Of a stretch of 57,317 nt of DNA, positions 16,033 to 26,255 are shown in pieces. Source of the DNA: Cognatitamlana onchidii. GTDB taxonomy: Bacteria; Bacteroidota; Bacteroidia; Flavobacteriales; Flavobacteriaceae. The stretch is from assembly GCF_004804355.1 (NCBI RefSeq), contig NZ_SRWZ01000009.1, positions 1 to 57,317 on the forward strand, written 5' to 3'. Under the pieces are notes generated by a model. It saw only the letters and a program-made list of their open reading frames with translations, had not been told where the DNA came from and ran no database searches. Each line of letters opens with the position of its first letter. Position 1 is the first letter of the stretch. A program made the translations under genes and the position numbers.

Positions 16033-16102
16033 CAGCGTAAATATAAAAATTGTTTTGCATTAAATAGTAAAATAATCAAAGCAGCATTTTTAAAAGGAAT
16101 AC

Positions 16103-18715
16103 ATGAAGTCACAAGAAATTCGCTCTAAGTTTTTAAGTTTTTTTGCCGATAAGAAGCACAGTATTGTGCCTTCTGCACCTATGGTTTTAAAAGATGATCC
16201 CACGCTAATGTTTGTAAATTCAGGCATGGCACCTTTTAAAGAGTATTTTTTAGGAAATGCAGAGCCAAAAAATAATAGAATAGCCGATACACAAAAGTGT
16301 TTGCGTGTTTCAGGAAAGCATAATGACCTTGAAGAGGTTGGTTACGATACTTACCATCACACATTATTTGAAATGCTTGGTAACTGGAGTTTTGGTGATT
16401 ATTTTAAAAAAGAAGCTATTGCTTGGGCTTGGGAACTACTTACGGAGGTCTATGGTATAGAAAAAGACATTTTATATGTTACCGTTTTTGAAGGTAGTGA
16501 AGAAGATGGAATCGGTATGGATACCGAAGCTTATAATTTCTGGAAAGAATTTATATCTGAAGACCGTATTCTTAAAGGAAATAAAAAAGATAATTTCTGG
16601 GAAATGGGAGATCAAGGTCCATGCGGACCTTGCAGTGAAATTCATGTAGACATTAGATCTGCGGAAGAAAAGGACAAGGTTTCAGGGAAAGAATTGGTTA
16701 ATAAGGATCATCCCCAGGTGGTTGAAATATGGAATTTAGTTTTCATGCAATATAACCGAAAGGCTAACGGATCGTTAGAGAGCTTACCAAACAAGCATAT
16801 TGATACAGGCATGGGCTTTGAGCGCCTATGTATGGTGCTTCAGGGCGTGCAATCTAATTATGATACCGATGTGTTTACACCGCTAATTAGAGAGATTGAA
16901 ACCATTTCGAGTAAACAATATGCGAAAAATGAGAAGATAGACATTGCAATTCGCGTTATTTCTGACCATGTGAGAGCAGTTGCATTTTCTATAGCTGATG
17001 GGCAATTACCAAGCAACACGGGTGCAGGCTATGTAATAAGACGTATTTTACGTCGAGCGGTTCGTTATGGGTTTACTTTTTTAGATAAAAAGGAACCGTT
17101 TATTTACAGATTGGTTGATGTGTTGAGCAAAAGAATGGGAGAAGCTTTTCCTGAATTGAAGTCTCAAAAACATTTAATTGAAAATGTCATAAAAGAAGAG
17201 GAACAATCATTCCTTAGAACTTTAGATCAGGGTTTAATACTTCTTAATAGAATAGTTGATGAGACTGAAGGAGGCATGGTATCAGGAGAAAAGGCTTTTG
17301 AATTGTATGATACTTATGGGTTTCCAATCGATTTAACCGCACTCATTTTGTCTGAAAAGGGATTAAGCCTAGATGAAGCAGGTTTTAATAAAGAGCTACA
17401 GAAGCAAAAAAATAGATCGCGCGCAGCTAGTGAGATGTCTACGGATGATTGGACTGTTCTTTCCGAGGATTCTGAAGAGGAATTTGTGGGATATGATAAC
17501 TTAGAAGCACATGTAAAGCTTACCAGATACCGAAAGGTTAGCTCGAAAAAAGACGGCGATATGTATCAACTTGTATTTAATTTAACACCTTTTTATCCAG
17601 AAGGAGGCGGGCAAGTTGGAGATAAAGGCTATTTAGAAGATGCTTATGGCGATGTGGTGTATATCCTAGATACTAAAAAAGAGAATAATGTAATTATTCA
17701 TTTTGCTAAAAATTTACCAAATCATTTAGAAGAGAATTTTAAAGCGGTTGTTGATTCTAAACAACGCCATAGAACCGAATGTAATCATACGGCTACGCAC
17801 TTGTTGCACCAAGCATTGCGAGAAGTTTTAGGAACTCATGTTGAGCAGAAAGGTAGTGCCGTACATTCGAAGTATTTACGATTTGATTTTTCGCATTTTT
17901 CTAAATTAACAGTAGAAGAATTGCGAGATGTTGAGCAATTTGTTAATAGAAGAATAGAAGGGAAATTACCACTTATTGAAAAGAGAAGGATTCCAAAAGA
18001 AGAAGCCATTGCAGAGGGCGCTATGAGTTTGTTTGGTGAGAAATATGGGGATACTGTGCGAGCCATTAGGTTTGGAAACTCTATTGAGCTTTGTGGAGGA
18101 ACACACGTAAAAAACACATCAGATATTTGGCACTTTAAAATAGTTTCTGAAGGCGCTGTAGCTGCTGGAATAAGACGTATTGAGGCCATTACTAACGATG
18201 CTGTAAAAGACTTTTATTTTGAAAATAATAGAGCGTTTTTTGAAATGAAAGATTTGCTAAATAACACCAAAGAGCCAGTAAAAGCACTTAAAAATCTGCA
18301 GGAAGAAAATACCGCACTTAAAAAAGAAATAGAGCTTTTACTAAAAGATAAAGCAAAGCATATTAAAGCACAGCTTAAAAGTGATCTTCAGGAGATTAAT
18401 GGCGTACAATTTTTGGCTAAGAAACTTGACTTAGATGCTGGCGGTTTAAAAGATGTGGCATTCGAATTAGGAAGTCAGTTTGACAATTTGTTCTTGCTGT
18501 TTGGAACCGAGCAAAAAGGGAAGGCTTTGTTGTCATGTTACATCTCAAAAGAACTCGTAGCCAATAAAGGGTTGAATGCAGGGCAAGTAGTTCGGGAATT
18601 AGGGAAATATATTCAAGGTGGTGGTGGTGGCCAACCTTTCTTTGCAACGGCAGGAGGTAAAAACCCAGAAGGCATTGATGAGGCACTTAATAAAGCGAAG
18701 GATTATCTTTCTTAA
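16103..18715 (+). CDS. alaS: alanine--tRNA ligase
   Basis: This 870-residue protein has the usual full length. The class II catalytic core occupies the N-terminal part ([13 protein letters not shown] start, [28 protein letters not shown]). The tRNA-recognition helices follow. The editing domain has all four zinc/catalytic ligands: HTATH (His562, His566) and CGGTH (Cys664, His668). The C-terminal oligomerisation and glycine-rich domain ends [21 protein letters not shown] gene starts 2 bases after its stop. Confidence 0.98.
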   Translation: MKSQEIRSKFLSFFADKKHSIVPSAPMVLKDDPTLMFVNSGMAPFKEYFLGNAEPKNNRIADTQKCLRVSGKHNDLEEVGYDTYHHTLFEMLGNWSFGDYFKKEAIAWAWELLTEVYGIEKDILYVTVFEGSEEDGIGMDTEAYNFWKEFISEDRILKGNKKDNFWEMGDQGPCGPCSEIHVDIRSAEEKDKVSGKELVNKDHPQVVEIWNLVFMQYNRKANGSLESLPNKHIDTGMGFERLCMVLQGVQSNYDTDVFTPLIREIETISSKQYAKNEKIDIAIRVISDHVRAVAFSIADGQLPSNTGAGYVIRRILRRAVRYGFTFLDKKEPFIYRLVDVLSKRMGEAFPELKSQKHLIENVIKEEEQSFLRTLDQGLILLNRIVDETEGGMVSGEKAFELYDTYGFPIDLTALILSEKGLSLDEAGFNKELQKQKNRSRAASEMSTDDWTVLSEDSEEEFVGYDNLEAHVKLTRYRKVSSKKDGDMYQLVFNLTPFYPEGGGQVGDKGYLEDAYGDVVYILDTKKENNVIIHFAKNLPNHLEENFKAVVDSKQRHRTECNHTATHLLHQALREVLGTHVEQKGSAVHSKYLRFDFSHFSKLTVEELRDVEQFVNRRIEGKLPLIEKRRIPKEEAIAEGAMSLFGEKYGDTVRAIRFGNSIELCGGTHVKNTSDIWHFKIVSEGAVAAGIRRIEAITNDAVKDFYFENNRAFFEMKDLLNNTKEPVKALKNLQEENTALKKEIELLLKDKAKHIKAQLKSDLQEINGVQFLAKKLDLDAGGLKDVAFELGSQFDNLFLLFGTEQKGKALLSCYISKELVANKGLNAGQVVRELGKYIQGGGGGQPFFATAGGKNPEGIDEALNKAKDYLS

Positions 18716-18717
18716 CT

Positions 18718-19683
18718 TTGAAACTACAAACTAAAATACCACTAGAACCGCGGTCTAAAAAACAAATAGACTATCATTCAAATGTATTTTTAGTGGGCTC
18801 ATGTTTTTCCGAAAATATCGGGAATAAGTTAACTTATTTTAAGTTCAAAACTTATCAAAATCCATTCGGGATTCTATTTCATCCCAAAGCGATTGAATCG
18901 TTGCTAAATGATGTCGTTTCTGAAAACGTATTTTCTAGTAAGGATGTCTTTTGTCATAATGAACAATGGCACTGTTACAAGGCACATTCTGCTATAAGTA
19001 ATGCTAGTAAAGCAGGTTTGTTGAATTCGTTGAATGAGCAAGTTGCATTAGCTCGAAATCAAATTAAAAAAGCGTCGCATATTGTCATTACATTGGGCAC
19101 AGCATGGGTTTACGAACATGTAAAAAGTAATAAGGTTGTGGCTAATTGCCATAAAGTTCCTCAAAAAGAGTTTCAAAAGAAATTATTATCTGTCGATTCT
19201 ATAGTAGAGTCCATTAATAATATGGTTAGTTTTATTAACCAGTTAAACACAAAAGTATCGATTATTTTTACAGTGTCTCCAGTAAGGCATTTAAAAGATG
19301 GCTATGTTGCTAATACTCAAAGTAAGTCTCACTTAATTTCAGCCATTCATCAAGTTTTAAATAATCCTGTTTTTATTAAAAAAGTTGATTGCTCTTACTT
19401 TCCTTCTTATGAAATCATGATGGACGAGCTCAGGGATTATCGCTTTTATAAGGATGATATGGTACATCCTAGCCCCTTGGCCATTCAATATATTTGGGAA
19501 CAATTTAAAAGTGTTTGGATCTCGCAGTCTGCTTTTGGAACTATAAAAGCAGTTGAAAACATTCATAAGGGGCTACAGCATAAAACCTTCAATCCAGATT
19601 CATTGGCACATCAACGTTTTTTAGAAAAATTGCAGCATAAAATTGAAGAGCTTCAAAGTACATACGCTCATATTACTTTTTAG
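18718..19683 (+). CDS. GSCFA domain protein
   Basis: The signature that names the family is present near the N terminus as VFLVGSCFSENIG (Gly27-Ser28-Cys29). A late DMVHPSPLAIQYIW segment resembles the Asp-x-x-His catalytic motif of SGNH/GDSL hydrolases, to which GSCFA is related. The 321-residue protein has no signal peptide. I accept a TTG start at 18718, since MKLQTKIPLEPR is the expected family N terminus and the TTG lies 2 bases after the alaS stop, giving coupled translation. It is probably an esterase-like hydrolase of unknown substrate. The alaS-GSCFA order is common in Bacteroidota. Confidence 0.88.
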   Translation: MKLQTKIPLEPRSKKQIDYHSNVFLVGSCFSENIGNKLTYFKFKTYQNPFGILFHPKAIESLLNDVVSENVFSSKDVFCHNEQWHCYKAHSAISNASKAGLLNSLNEQVALARNQIKKASHIVITLGTAWVYEHVKSNKVVANCHKVPQKEFQKKLLSVDSIVESINNMVSFINQLNTKVSIIFTVSPVRHLKDGYVANTQSKSHLISAIHQVLNNPVFIKKVDCSYFPSYEIMMDELRDYRFYKDDMVHPSPLAIQYIWEQFKSVWISQSAFGTIKAVENIHKGLQHKTFNPDSLAHQRFLEKLQHKIEELQSTYAHITF

Positions 19684-20135
19684 AGAATAATCCAGGTGAT
19701 AATTAGTTACAATTCTATGATATGACCTATTTCAAAATAGGTACGTTTATCGGATTTTTAATTCAATAAACAAATATTAGTGGCAGTTTATCGATTAATT
19801 AATTAATCTTTATTGATAAATTGTAAATTCAAAACGCTATTAATCAGTTCATATAAAGAGCATCGGTTGTATAAATTTCTCATGATTTTGCAGCAGGTGC
19901 TTTTTTTATGATTTCAGTTTTTTGAGTAGCCCGATTAGGTTAGTTAAAAACTATATTTAAACATTTCTTAACGCTTCGTTAATCGGAGAAGGTTCTTACG
20001 TGTTATATATTTGTATCGTTAGTTTGAATTTCATAATTACATTGGTTAGACTTCTTATGTCGAAGGAAATCGATGTTTTTTGCTTTTCTATACATATGTT
20101 AAGCTAGACAGTGAAATTATTTCTAAATTTAGGAC
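19684..20135. other. gene-free region between GSCFA and DUF4230 genes
   Basis: This 452-base AT-rich gap has no open frame that I can support. It contains an 8-bp inverted repeat ACCTATTT / AAATAGGT at 19725-19742 without a T tract, a low-complexity TTAATTAATTAATC run near 19796-19809, and a strong -7 motif TATATTTG at 20006-20013 without a matching TTTG box. The last could drive the DUF4230 gene with a leader of about 115 bases. No tRNA or clear terminator is visible. Confidence 0.5.
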
Positions 20136-20750
20136 ATGCGAAAAATTCTATTCGGTGTTATTATCACATTAATCGTTTTGTTTTCTTTCAAATATTGCGA
20201 AGAAAGAAAAGAAAGCAAGTTAGTACTTCAAGAGAACTCATTACTTATTCAAACCCAAATTAAAAATGTTGGAAAGCTAATAGTAACGGAAGGCCATTTT
20301 AGCGAAGTTTTCAATTATAAAAATTCCAAAGAGATTTTTGGGGATTACGTTACTTCTGAAAAGAAAGCTTTAGTAGTAGTTAATGCAGAGGTAACGATTG
20401 CTTATGATTTGAGTAAGATTGAATTTAGCATAGACGCAGATAGAAAAATATTAATAATAGAAAAGATTCCTGAGGAAGAGATTAAAATTAATCCTGACTT
20501 TGAGTATTATGATGTTCAAGCAGATTTTTTAAATCCCTTTGAAGCTAAAGACTATAATGCCATTAAAAGTATTGTGAAAAAGGCTTTGAATAAGAAAATT
20601 GGAAACTCTGAATTAAAAAGGAACGCTAAGAATAGATTAATAAGTGAGTTGTCAAAATTTTATATACTTACCAATTCGTTGGGTTGGACGCTTCAATACA
20701 ATGAATCTTTAATAAGCTCTATCCATGATATTGAAGATTTAAAGCTTTAG
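20136..20750 (+). CDS. DUF4230 domain protein
   Basis: This 204-residue protein has an N-terminal membrane helix (RKILFGVIITLIVLFSF) and a DUF4230 domain: IQTQIKNVGKLIVTEGHFSEVF, then a stretch resembling the band-7/SPFH-like fold seen in this family (KALVVVNAEVTIAYDLSKIEF) and a helical C terminus with a final Trp-Thr-Leu. Location is probably the inner membrane facing the periplasm. Function unknown. The last 12 bases overlap the end of the rhodanese gene on the other strand. Confidence 0.8.
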   Translation: MRKILFGVIITLIVLFSFKYCEERKESKLVLQENSLLIQTQIKNVGKLIVTEGHFSEVFNYKNSKEIFGDYVTSEKKALVVVNAEVTIAYDLSKIEFSIDADRKILIIEKIPEEEIKINPDFEYYDVQADFLNPFEAKDYNAIKSIVKKALNKKIGNSELKRNAKNRLISELSKFYILTNSLGWTLQYNESLISSIHDIEDLKL

Positions 20751-21050
20751 CTTGCTTTTTAAAGTTTTCCAACCGCCACCATTAATTGCGTTTATATTAT
20801 TAGACTTTAGAATAGATGCGGCATTTGCGGAACGTATACCGCTCGCACAACAAGTAATTATGGGTTTTTGGTAGGCTTCAATATCGGCTATCTTAGATTT
20901 GAGAGTTTGCAATGGGACGTTTATAGATTCTTGTATCGCTCCTTTATGATACTCCTGAGGTGTACGTACATCAATAATAATAGCTCCTTTTTCTTTAAAC
21001 GATTTAATATCATTATTTCTGTTACCAAAAAGTAAATTTAATATGCCCAT
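20739..21050 (-). CDS. rhodanese-like domain protein
   Basis: The ATG at 21050 (MGILNLLFGN) gives 103 residues; a longer frame to 21104 only adds unlikely sequence. It is a single rhodanese domain: GAIIIDVRTPQEYHKGAI near the N terminus and the active-site loop CASGIRS, in which Cys68 would carry the persulfide. There is no signal peptide or membrane helix. Small cytoplasmic rhodaneses move sulfane sulfur; the partner cannot be told from the context. Confidence 0.9.
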   Translation of the reverse strand: MGILNLLFGNRNNDIKSFKEKGAIIIDVRTPQEYHKGAIQESINVPLQTLKSKIADIEAYQKPIITCCASGIRSANAASILKSNNINAINGGGWKTLKSKLKL

Positions 21051-21165
21051 TGTAATTCTTTTTTTTACAAAGAACAATAAAATATTACGTTTGTCCTGTA
21101 ACAAGGGTTACTTTAGCAATTCGTTTTCAAATTTTTGTATATTCACTTTTATAATTTAGCATTCA

Positions 21166-21915
21166 ATGGATTCTTATGTTACCTTGAAGGTAGTTAATAA
21201 AGTTGGTTATGTGGAGTTTTTTCATCCCAACAGAAATTCTATGCCCAGTGATATTTTAGCTATCCTTGCCAAAACTATTGAAGAGGCTGGAGAGAATCAA
21301 GCCATAAAGGTGATTGTGCTTAAAAGTGGCGGTAATAGAACCTTTTGTGCTGGGGCAAGTTTTAATGAAATAATGGCTATTAATGATGAAGAAACTGGAA
21401 GGCAATTTTTTTCTGGGTTTGCCAACGTTATTAATGTTATGAGGAAGTGTCCAAAACTGATTATAGGTAGAGTGCAGGGTAAAACAGTTGGGGGAGGAGT
21501 GGGCTTAGCCGCAGCGACCGATTATTGCATGGCTACAAAATATGCCGCAATAAAATTAAGTGAATTAAGTATTGGAATTGGGCCATTTGTTATAGAACCT
21601 GTTTTGACTAGAAAAATTGGTATTACCACCATGTCGCAAATGACTATTAATGCCGAAGCTTTTTTTTCAGCAGATTTTGCCAAAGAAAAAGGGTATTATG
21701 CTGAAGTTTATGAAAGTACTGAGGAGCTAGATAAAGCTGTAAGCGCACTAGCGGAAAAACTATCAGGATATAACCCAGAAGCTTTGAAAGAGATGAAATC
21801 TATTTTTTGGCAGAATACAGAGCATTGGGATGATTTACTAAATGAGCGTGCTAAAATGAGTGGCAAATTGGTGTTGAGCGCATTCACAAAAAACACTTTA
21901 AAACGCTTTAGGTAA
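21166..21915 (+). CDS. enoyl-CoA hydratase/isomerase family, AUH/LiuC-like
   Basis: This 249-residue crotonase-fold protein has the oxyanion-hole segments RTFCAGASFNE and GKTVGGGVGLAAATDYCMAT. The catalytic Glu is kept in KLSELSIGIGP. The earlier Glu of classical enoyl-CoA hydratases is replaced (GGGVGLA), a pattern like methylglutaconyl-CoA hydratase of leucine degradation. It therefore probably acts on a branched acyl-CoA, but substrate assignment from sequence is weak. It is convergent with the hydroxylase gene; the two stops abut at 21915/21916 with no terminator between. Confidence 0.85.
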   Translation: MDSYVTLKVVNKVGYVEFFHPNRNSMPSDILAILAKTIEEAGENQAIKVIVLKSGGNRTFCAGASFNEIMAINDEETGRQFFSGFANVINVMRKCPKLIIGRVQGKTVGGGVGLAAATDYCMATKYAAIKLSELSIGIGPFVIEPVLTRKIGITTMSQMTINAEAFFSADFAKEKGYYAEVYESTEELDKAVSALAEKLSGYNPEALKEMKSIFWQNTEHWDDLLNERAKMSGKLVLSAFTKNTLKRFR

Positions 21916-23673
21916 TCAAATCTCTATTGTTTTTTGATTGATAATATTCAGCCCATCATCAATTAAATGACCAAGTTGGGGTTTGCGTTGTTTTACTTCT
22001 TCAAGATGGGACAAAATTTGAGTACACAACACCTTATTATTTTCATTGAAAGCCAATTCATAAAGTTCAACAGCGAGCAACCAGTCAAATGGATGATTTT
22101 TAACAAGGGTTTCAAGAACTTTGGTTCGTGATGCTGTTTGGTTTTTACCAGTTCTATAATCTCTTATTTGTTGGTACAGGTCTTCTAGCTCTAAACGAGA
22201 GTTTGATTTTTTTACATGAATGGTTTTTGAGGATGGTTTATGAGTAATCAAATCGAAGCTGTTTAAATCTGCAGGTCCAGAAAAGGCAGAAACAATGCTT
22301 TTTCCAACGGCCATATCATAAATGCCCCATTCAGGCTTGAATAAAAGAGTGTCTTGATGAGTAACGGTGCAGTTTTTAAAGCTTATTAATATAATTTTAC
22401 CTTGTAAGTTTCTTTTTCCTGTTATGATTTTTCCGGAAACTATAATGCTTCCTTCAAACTCAAGCGAAACCTGCTTTTCTTCGTAAATATTGTAAGCGGC
22501 TAAATCTCTGGGACTCATATCTTCAATAGCTAAATTTATACCTTTTAGTTTTCCTATAGGAGAACCATAACCTTTTTTATGCGCTTTACGACTATGGCCA
22601 ACGAGTTCTTTTTCTCGGTAAGATAGAGCTGTGGGACTTTGGGTCTGAATATAAATGGGGTGCCCCTTATGTTCAATTACACTAGTAAAAACTCCAGATA
22701 TTTGAAGTCCGGTACTTAATTCAATGGTGCCCAAAGCCTTGGATTCAATGAGTTTTTTTATACCACTCAGGCCTCCTGTTCTTAGTCCCATGGTATTTGC
22801 AAACTCCTCCAAGATTAAACTTAAATGAGCAAAATCTGGTGTAACAAATAATTGCGGTTGCGGTTTTGTGATATCAAAATTAGTGAATGCAGCGTCAATA
22901 TTATAGGGTAGTTTTTTAACTTCATTTGTCAAGCACCAAGCACTCTCACCAATAGAAGATAAAAGTCCTGCACCATAAATTTTTGGACTATCGATGCTGC
23001 CTATAAGCCCGTATTCTACAGTCCACCAATGCAAGTTTCTTATGAGTGCCATTTCGCTTGGTTGTCCCATATTTTTCTGAAGCGCATTTACTTTAAATTC
23101 AGCTTCCGTAATGGCTTCCTTACTCGTGTTTGAGGCTTCTTTAATGATTGATAGATATCTTACTGCTTCGTACAACTCATAATCTTTAGCTGAAGCAATT
23201 GCTTTTGATCCAATTTCACCAAAACGTCTTAAGTATTCAGCATATTCTGGATTGGCAATTATAGGCGCATGCCCTGCTCCCTCATGAATTATATCTGGTG
23301 CAGGTGTATATTCAATATGTTCTAGCTGCCTGATATCACTTGCAATTACAAGCACGTTGTACGCTTGAAATTCCATAAAGGCATTGGGGGGGATAAAACC
23401 ATCAACAGCAACAGCAGCCCAGCCAATCTCTTTTAAAATACGGTTCATCCCATACATATTGGGAATATTGTCAATAGCAATGCCAGTTTGCTTTAGTCCG
23501 TTTAGATAAGATTCATGTGCCACTGTACTTAAAAAATCAACATTTTTACGCATCACATAGCGCCAAACAGCCTGATCTATAGACGAGTATTCTTCATAAT
23601 TTTGAGGTTTAATAAACTGTTTTAAATGTTCTGGGAGACGATTTAAAATGTGGTTTGATACGATCGTATTCAT
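21916..23673 (-). CDS. phenylalanine 4-hydroxylase with long C-terminal extension
   Basis: Residues about 30-290 are a biopterin-dependent aromatic amino acid hydroxylase domain. The iron ligands are intact: His130 and His135 in PDIIHEGAGHAP, and Glu220 in WWTVEYGLIG. The NPEYAEYLRRFGEIG segment is also typical. Bacterial enzymes of this family are usually about 260-300 residues; this one has 585, with an extra 290 residues that include a beta-rich region (SLEFEGSIIVSGKIITGKRN) and a helical tail. Long versions are known in Bacteroidota. It would convert phenylalanine to tyrosine using tetrahydropterin and oxygen. No pterin dehydratase or tyrosine-degradation gene is adjacent. Confidence 0.9.
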   Translation of the reverse strand: MNTIVSNHILNRLPEHLKQFIKPQNYEEYSSIDQAVWRYVMRKNVDFLSTVAHESYLNGLKQTGIAIDNIPNMYGMNRILKEIGWAAVAVDGFIPPNAFMEFQAYNVLVIASDIRQLEHIEYTPAPDIIHEGAGHAPIIANPEYAEYLRRFGEIGSKAIASAKDYELYEAVRYLSIIKEASNTSKEAITEAEFKVNALQKNMGQPSEMALIRNLHWWTVEYGLIGSIDSPKIYGAGLLSSIGESAWCLTNEVKKLPYNIDAAFTNFDITKPQPQLFVTPDFAHLSLILEEFANTMGLRTGGLSGIKKLIESKALGTIELSTGLQISGVFTSVIEHKGHPIYIQTQSPTALSYREKELVGHSRKAHKKGYGSPIGKLKGINLAIEDMSPRDLAAYNIYEEKQVSLEFEGSIIVSGKIITGKRNLQGKIILISFKNCTVTHQDTLLFKPEWGIYDMAVGKSIVSAFSGPADLNSFDLITHKPSSKTIHVKKSNSRLELEDLYQQIRDYRTGKNQTASRTKVLETLVKNHPFDWLLAVELYELAFNENNKVLCTQILSHLEEVKQRKPQLGHLIDDGLNIINQKTIEI

Positions 23674-23833
23674 GAAGAAAAGTGTTCAGTGGGTTTTATA
23701 TATAAAAATACGAAATATTGATTAAAACTGCTTTTTTGTTGTTAATATTTGAATAATTTCAGGATACGGATTAATTTGATTGCGAATAAATCTAATATTT
23801 CAATATATTTATGATGTAAAATAGCTGTATTAA

Positions 23834-24937
23834 ATGTATACAAAACGATTGTTTCCCGCAGGAGTAGTAATAAGGTGGACGCTAAGACATATTCTACTTT
23901 TTCTGTTCTTACCCATCATTCCTGTTTTTTTATTTGATGTTTTAGAACTTAAATGGTTGCATGCACCTTGGCTGCCGTTAGGGGTGCTTGGTACAGCTGT
24001 GGCTTTTATAATTGGTTTTAAAAATAACGCCTCGTATGATAGGCTTTGGGAGGCGAGGAAAATTTGGGGAGGTATCGTTAATTCATCACGCTCATGGACC
24101 ATTATGGTAAAAGATTTTATTACTAATGATTATACCATGACTAATTTATCGAAAGAAGAAATAGAGGGTATAATAAAGGAGTTGGTGTATAGGCATATTG
24201 CATGGCTTACAGCGCTTAGATATCAGCTTAGGGAAGATAGGCCATGGGAAATGCACTTAAAAAAAGGACGGTCTAATCTAGAGTTTAAGGCGGCTAAATA
24301 TAGAATACGGGAAGAAGAGATTTCGCTAGAAGACAAGTTAAAAAAATATTTATCCAAAGAAGATTATGACGAAGTAATGGCTAAAGGGAATAGAGCTTCT
24401 CAAATTTTAGGTATTCAGTCTCGCCGTTTAAAAGAATTAATGGATCGAGGATTGATTGAGGATTTTAGACACATGGAAATGGCCAATATGCTGGTTGAGT
24501 TTTACACCTTACAAGGGCAGTGCGAGCGTATTAAAAATTTTCCATACCCTCGACAATTCGCTACACTTAACTATTGGTTTGTGTGGATTTTTATCTTATT
24601 CTTACCTTATGGGCTAATGGAAGAGTTTGAAGCTTTTGGAGCTAAGATATTTGTGTTGCTAGACAAACACCCCGATCAAACCTCTACAATTCATCAACTT
24701 CAAGAGTTTATAGCGCTTCATTTTGTTTGGTTTACAGTGCCTTTTAGTGCCTTGATTTCTTGGGTGTATCACACCATGGAAATGATTGGAGAGAATACAG
24801 AAAACCCTTTTGAAGGAGGTCCTAACGACGTGCCCATTACCGATTTATGTAGAAGTATTGAAATTGATATTAGGGAACTAATAGATGATACTGATATTCC
24901 TAAACCATACAATTGGGTTAATAATATAGTTATGTGA
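23834..24937 (+). CDS. bestrophin-family chloride channel protein
   Basis: This 367-residue membrane protein matches the bacterial bestrophin (UPF0187) family. It has a hydrophobic N terminus (HILLFLFLPIIPVFLF), a second helix pair with VLGTAVAFIIGFKNNASYDRLWEARKIWGGIVNSSR (the characteristic N-x-S/A-YDR-WEAR segment), a charged cytoplasmic helical region, and two later helices (FVWIFILFLPYGLMEEF; HFVWFTVPFSALISWVYHTME). The C terminus includes the NPFEGGPNDVP motif of the Ca/acidic clasp. It probably conducts anions across the inner membrane. Confidence 0.9.
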   Translation: MYTKRLFPAGVVIRWTLRHILLFLFLPIIPVFLFDVLELKWLHAPWLPLGVLGTAVAFIIGFKNNASYDRLWEARKIWGGIVNSSRSWTIMVKDFITNDYTMTNLSKEEIEGIIKELVYRHIAWLTALRYQLREDRPWEMHLKKGRSNLEFKAAKYRIREEEISLEDKLKKYLSKEDYDEVMAKGNRASQILGIQSRRLKELMDRGLIEDFRHMEMANMLVEFYTLQGQCERIKNFPYPRQFATLNYWFVWIFILFLPYGLMEEFEAFGAKIFVLLDKHPDQTSTIHQLQEFIALHFVWFTVPFSALISWVYHTMEMIGENTENPFEGGPNDVPITDLCRSIEIDIRELIDDTDIPKPYNWVNNIVM

Positions 24938-24996
24938 TATGAACTAACTTGAGTGACTGTTTAAAAGAGAAAGGTACAGGTTTTAAGGAAAAAATC

Positions 24997-25569
24997 TTAC
25001 TGTTTAGAAATTTCTGGTGGGTATTTCGCCATAATCTTAGTAACAAATTCCTTAATTCTAGCTTCTTTTTTCTCCATTTTTCTGGTAAGATAGCCTGTGC
25101 CCACACCTTGCCAAATAAGTTCTTTTTTGTTGGCGTCTAAAAGATCAATAAACAGCTGTCCTTCAACACTTGTTGATACACTGGGTTGGTTCCAACCCCA
25201 ACCCCATCCGGGACCATACCAGCCTCCATAAGGACCCCAGCCACCCCAGCCCCAACCACCGTAACCCCAGTAGTTGTTGTAAACATCTACGCGTTGCTGC
25301 GATGCTGTAAAGAGGCTAACCAATATATCTGGGTCTTTAGACTTTGTTAAACCTTTGTTTAAAAGTTCTGCTTCAATAGCTCTTAAAATCCTGCGTTTGT
25401 CTAAATCACTTATTTGTGCTTTGTCAATGCCGTTTTTAAAAAAAGCAAATGTTTTAAATTCAGAAAAATTTGCATTAGTATCATAATCTGCAGATACTTT
25501 AACAGAACTGCAAGCATTAACTGAGACAATGAGGACAAGAAAAAACAAAGCCTTTATTAAATATTTCAT
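24997..25569 (-). CDS. DUF4136 lipoprotein
   Basis: This 190-residue protein has a lipoprotein signal (Cys20 in VNACSSVKV) and a DUF4136 domain: YDTNANFSEFKTFAFF at the start, RRILRAIEAELLNKGL, DPDILVSLFT, and GQLFIDLLDANKKELIWQGVGTG. In the middle is an insert of about 27 residues made almost only of Gly, Trp, Tyr and Pro (GYGGWGWGGWGPYGGWYG), which is common in this family. Function unknown; probably periplasmic, anchored to the outer membrane. Confidence 0.88.
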   Translation of the reverse strand: MKYLIKALFFLVLIVSVNACSSVKVSADYDTNANFSEFKTFAFFKNGIDKAQISDLDKRRILRAIEAELLNKGLTKSKDPDILVSLFTASQQRVDVYNNYWGYGGWGWGGWGPYGGWYGPGWGWGWNQPSVSTSVEGQLFIDLLDANKKELIWQGVGTGYLTRKMEKKEARIKEFVTKIMAKYPPEISKQ

Positions 25570-25695
25570 GGTAAAACGACGTAATAGGTTAATAAAATAA
25601 CTAAGTATATAGAAGATACTAAGCTAGTTAAATACATTATTTAGTTAATTAAAAGCAACAAGAATCGTACCAAAACAAGAGGTGCTATAATTGAG

Positions 25696-25860
25696 TTACT
25701 TTTTAATGGTGTTAGTTTTTTTGCTATATCCATAAGGGCAATGCCTGCATCCACTTTCGCAACAATAACCTCTTTTTAGATGATATTGTTCAGTAAAACA
25801 ACGGTAACCTTCGGGTGTTAAGTAATAGTCACCTTCTTCAATAGGAATTATCTTTTTCAT
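25696..25860 (-). CDS. small Cys-rich DUF5522-type protein
   Basis: The ATG at 25860 gives 54 residues (MKKIIPIEEGDYYLTPEGYR start). A longer frame to 25971 exists but would overlap the divergent gene and add hydrophobic sequence with no family match. The core GYCCESGCRHCPYGY has four cysteines in a CC-x3-C-x2-C arrangement that looks like a metal-binding knot. This short family is widespread in Bacteroidota and has no known function. It is divergent from the HExxH membrane protein gene. Confidence 0.82.
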   Translation of the reverse strand: MKKIIPIEEGDYYLTPEGYRCFTEQYHLKRGYCCESGCRHCPYGYSKKTNTIKK

Positions 25861-25910
25861 ATAAAACAAAGATAATGCAATTTGGATTGATTTTTGATTA
25901 AACAACAAGT

Positions 25911-26255
25911 ATGGTTTTAATTTCAAGAATTTTAGTGCCAAAAGGATATCTAGGGCTTGCTGTTTATCCATTTATTTTTCTAAAAGAGAAGAGTTTGAGA
26001 AATAACAAAAATCTTTTAAATCATGAGATGATTCACTTGAAGCAACAGTTAGAGATGCTTATCATTCCATTTTATCTATTTTACGTTATAGAGTTTGTTG
26101 TTAAACTTGCCACATATAAACAATGGGCAAAGGCATATAGGAATATTTCTTTTGAACGTGAAGCTTATAGATATGAATCTAATTTAAGTTATTTAAAACA
26201 ACGACGATTTTGGAGTTTTTTAAAGTATATTCGTACTAATGATCTTCAAACCTAA
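25911..26255 (+). CDS. small membrane protein with HExxH motif
   Basis: This 114-residue protein begins with hydrophobic residues (LGLAVYPFIFL), then has LLNHEMIHLKQQLEM, a zincin-type HExxH signature, then a membrane helix (IIPFYLFYVIEFVV) and a basic C terminus with SFEREAYRYESNL. The glutamate in FEREAY, about 48 residues after the HExxH, could be a third metal ligand. It is a candidate minimal membrane metallopeptidase, or an inactive relative. It overlaps the next gene by 17 bases and is the first gene of a four-gene operon. Confidence 0.75.
   Translation: MVLISRILVPKGYLGLAVYPFIFLKEKSLRNNKNLLNHEMIHLKQQLEMLIIPFYLFYVIEFVVKLATYKQWAKAYRNISFEREAYRYESNLSYLKQRRFWSFLKYIRTNDLQT

Noticed and set aside
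19684-20135. tRNA or structured RNA gene in the 452-base gap
   Set aside because: No cloverleaf, T-loop motif or GC-rich stem is visible; only short AT-rich inverted repeats.
25150-25280. Short-period GC-rich repeat
   Set aside because: It encodes the Gly/Trp/Tyr insert of the DUF4136 lipoprotein.
25861-25971. N-terminal extension of the DUF5522 protein up to 25971
   Set aside because: The extra residues do not match the family and would overlap the divergent gene; the ATG at 25860 gives the usual length.
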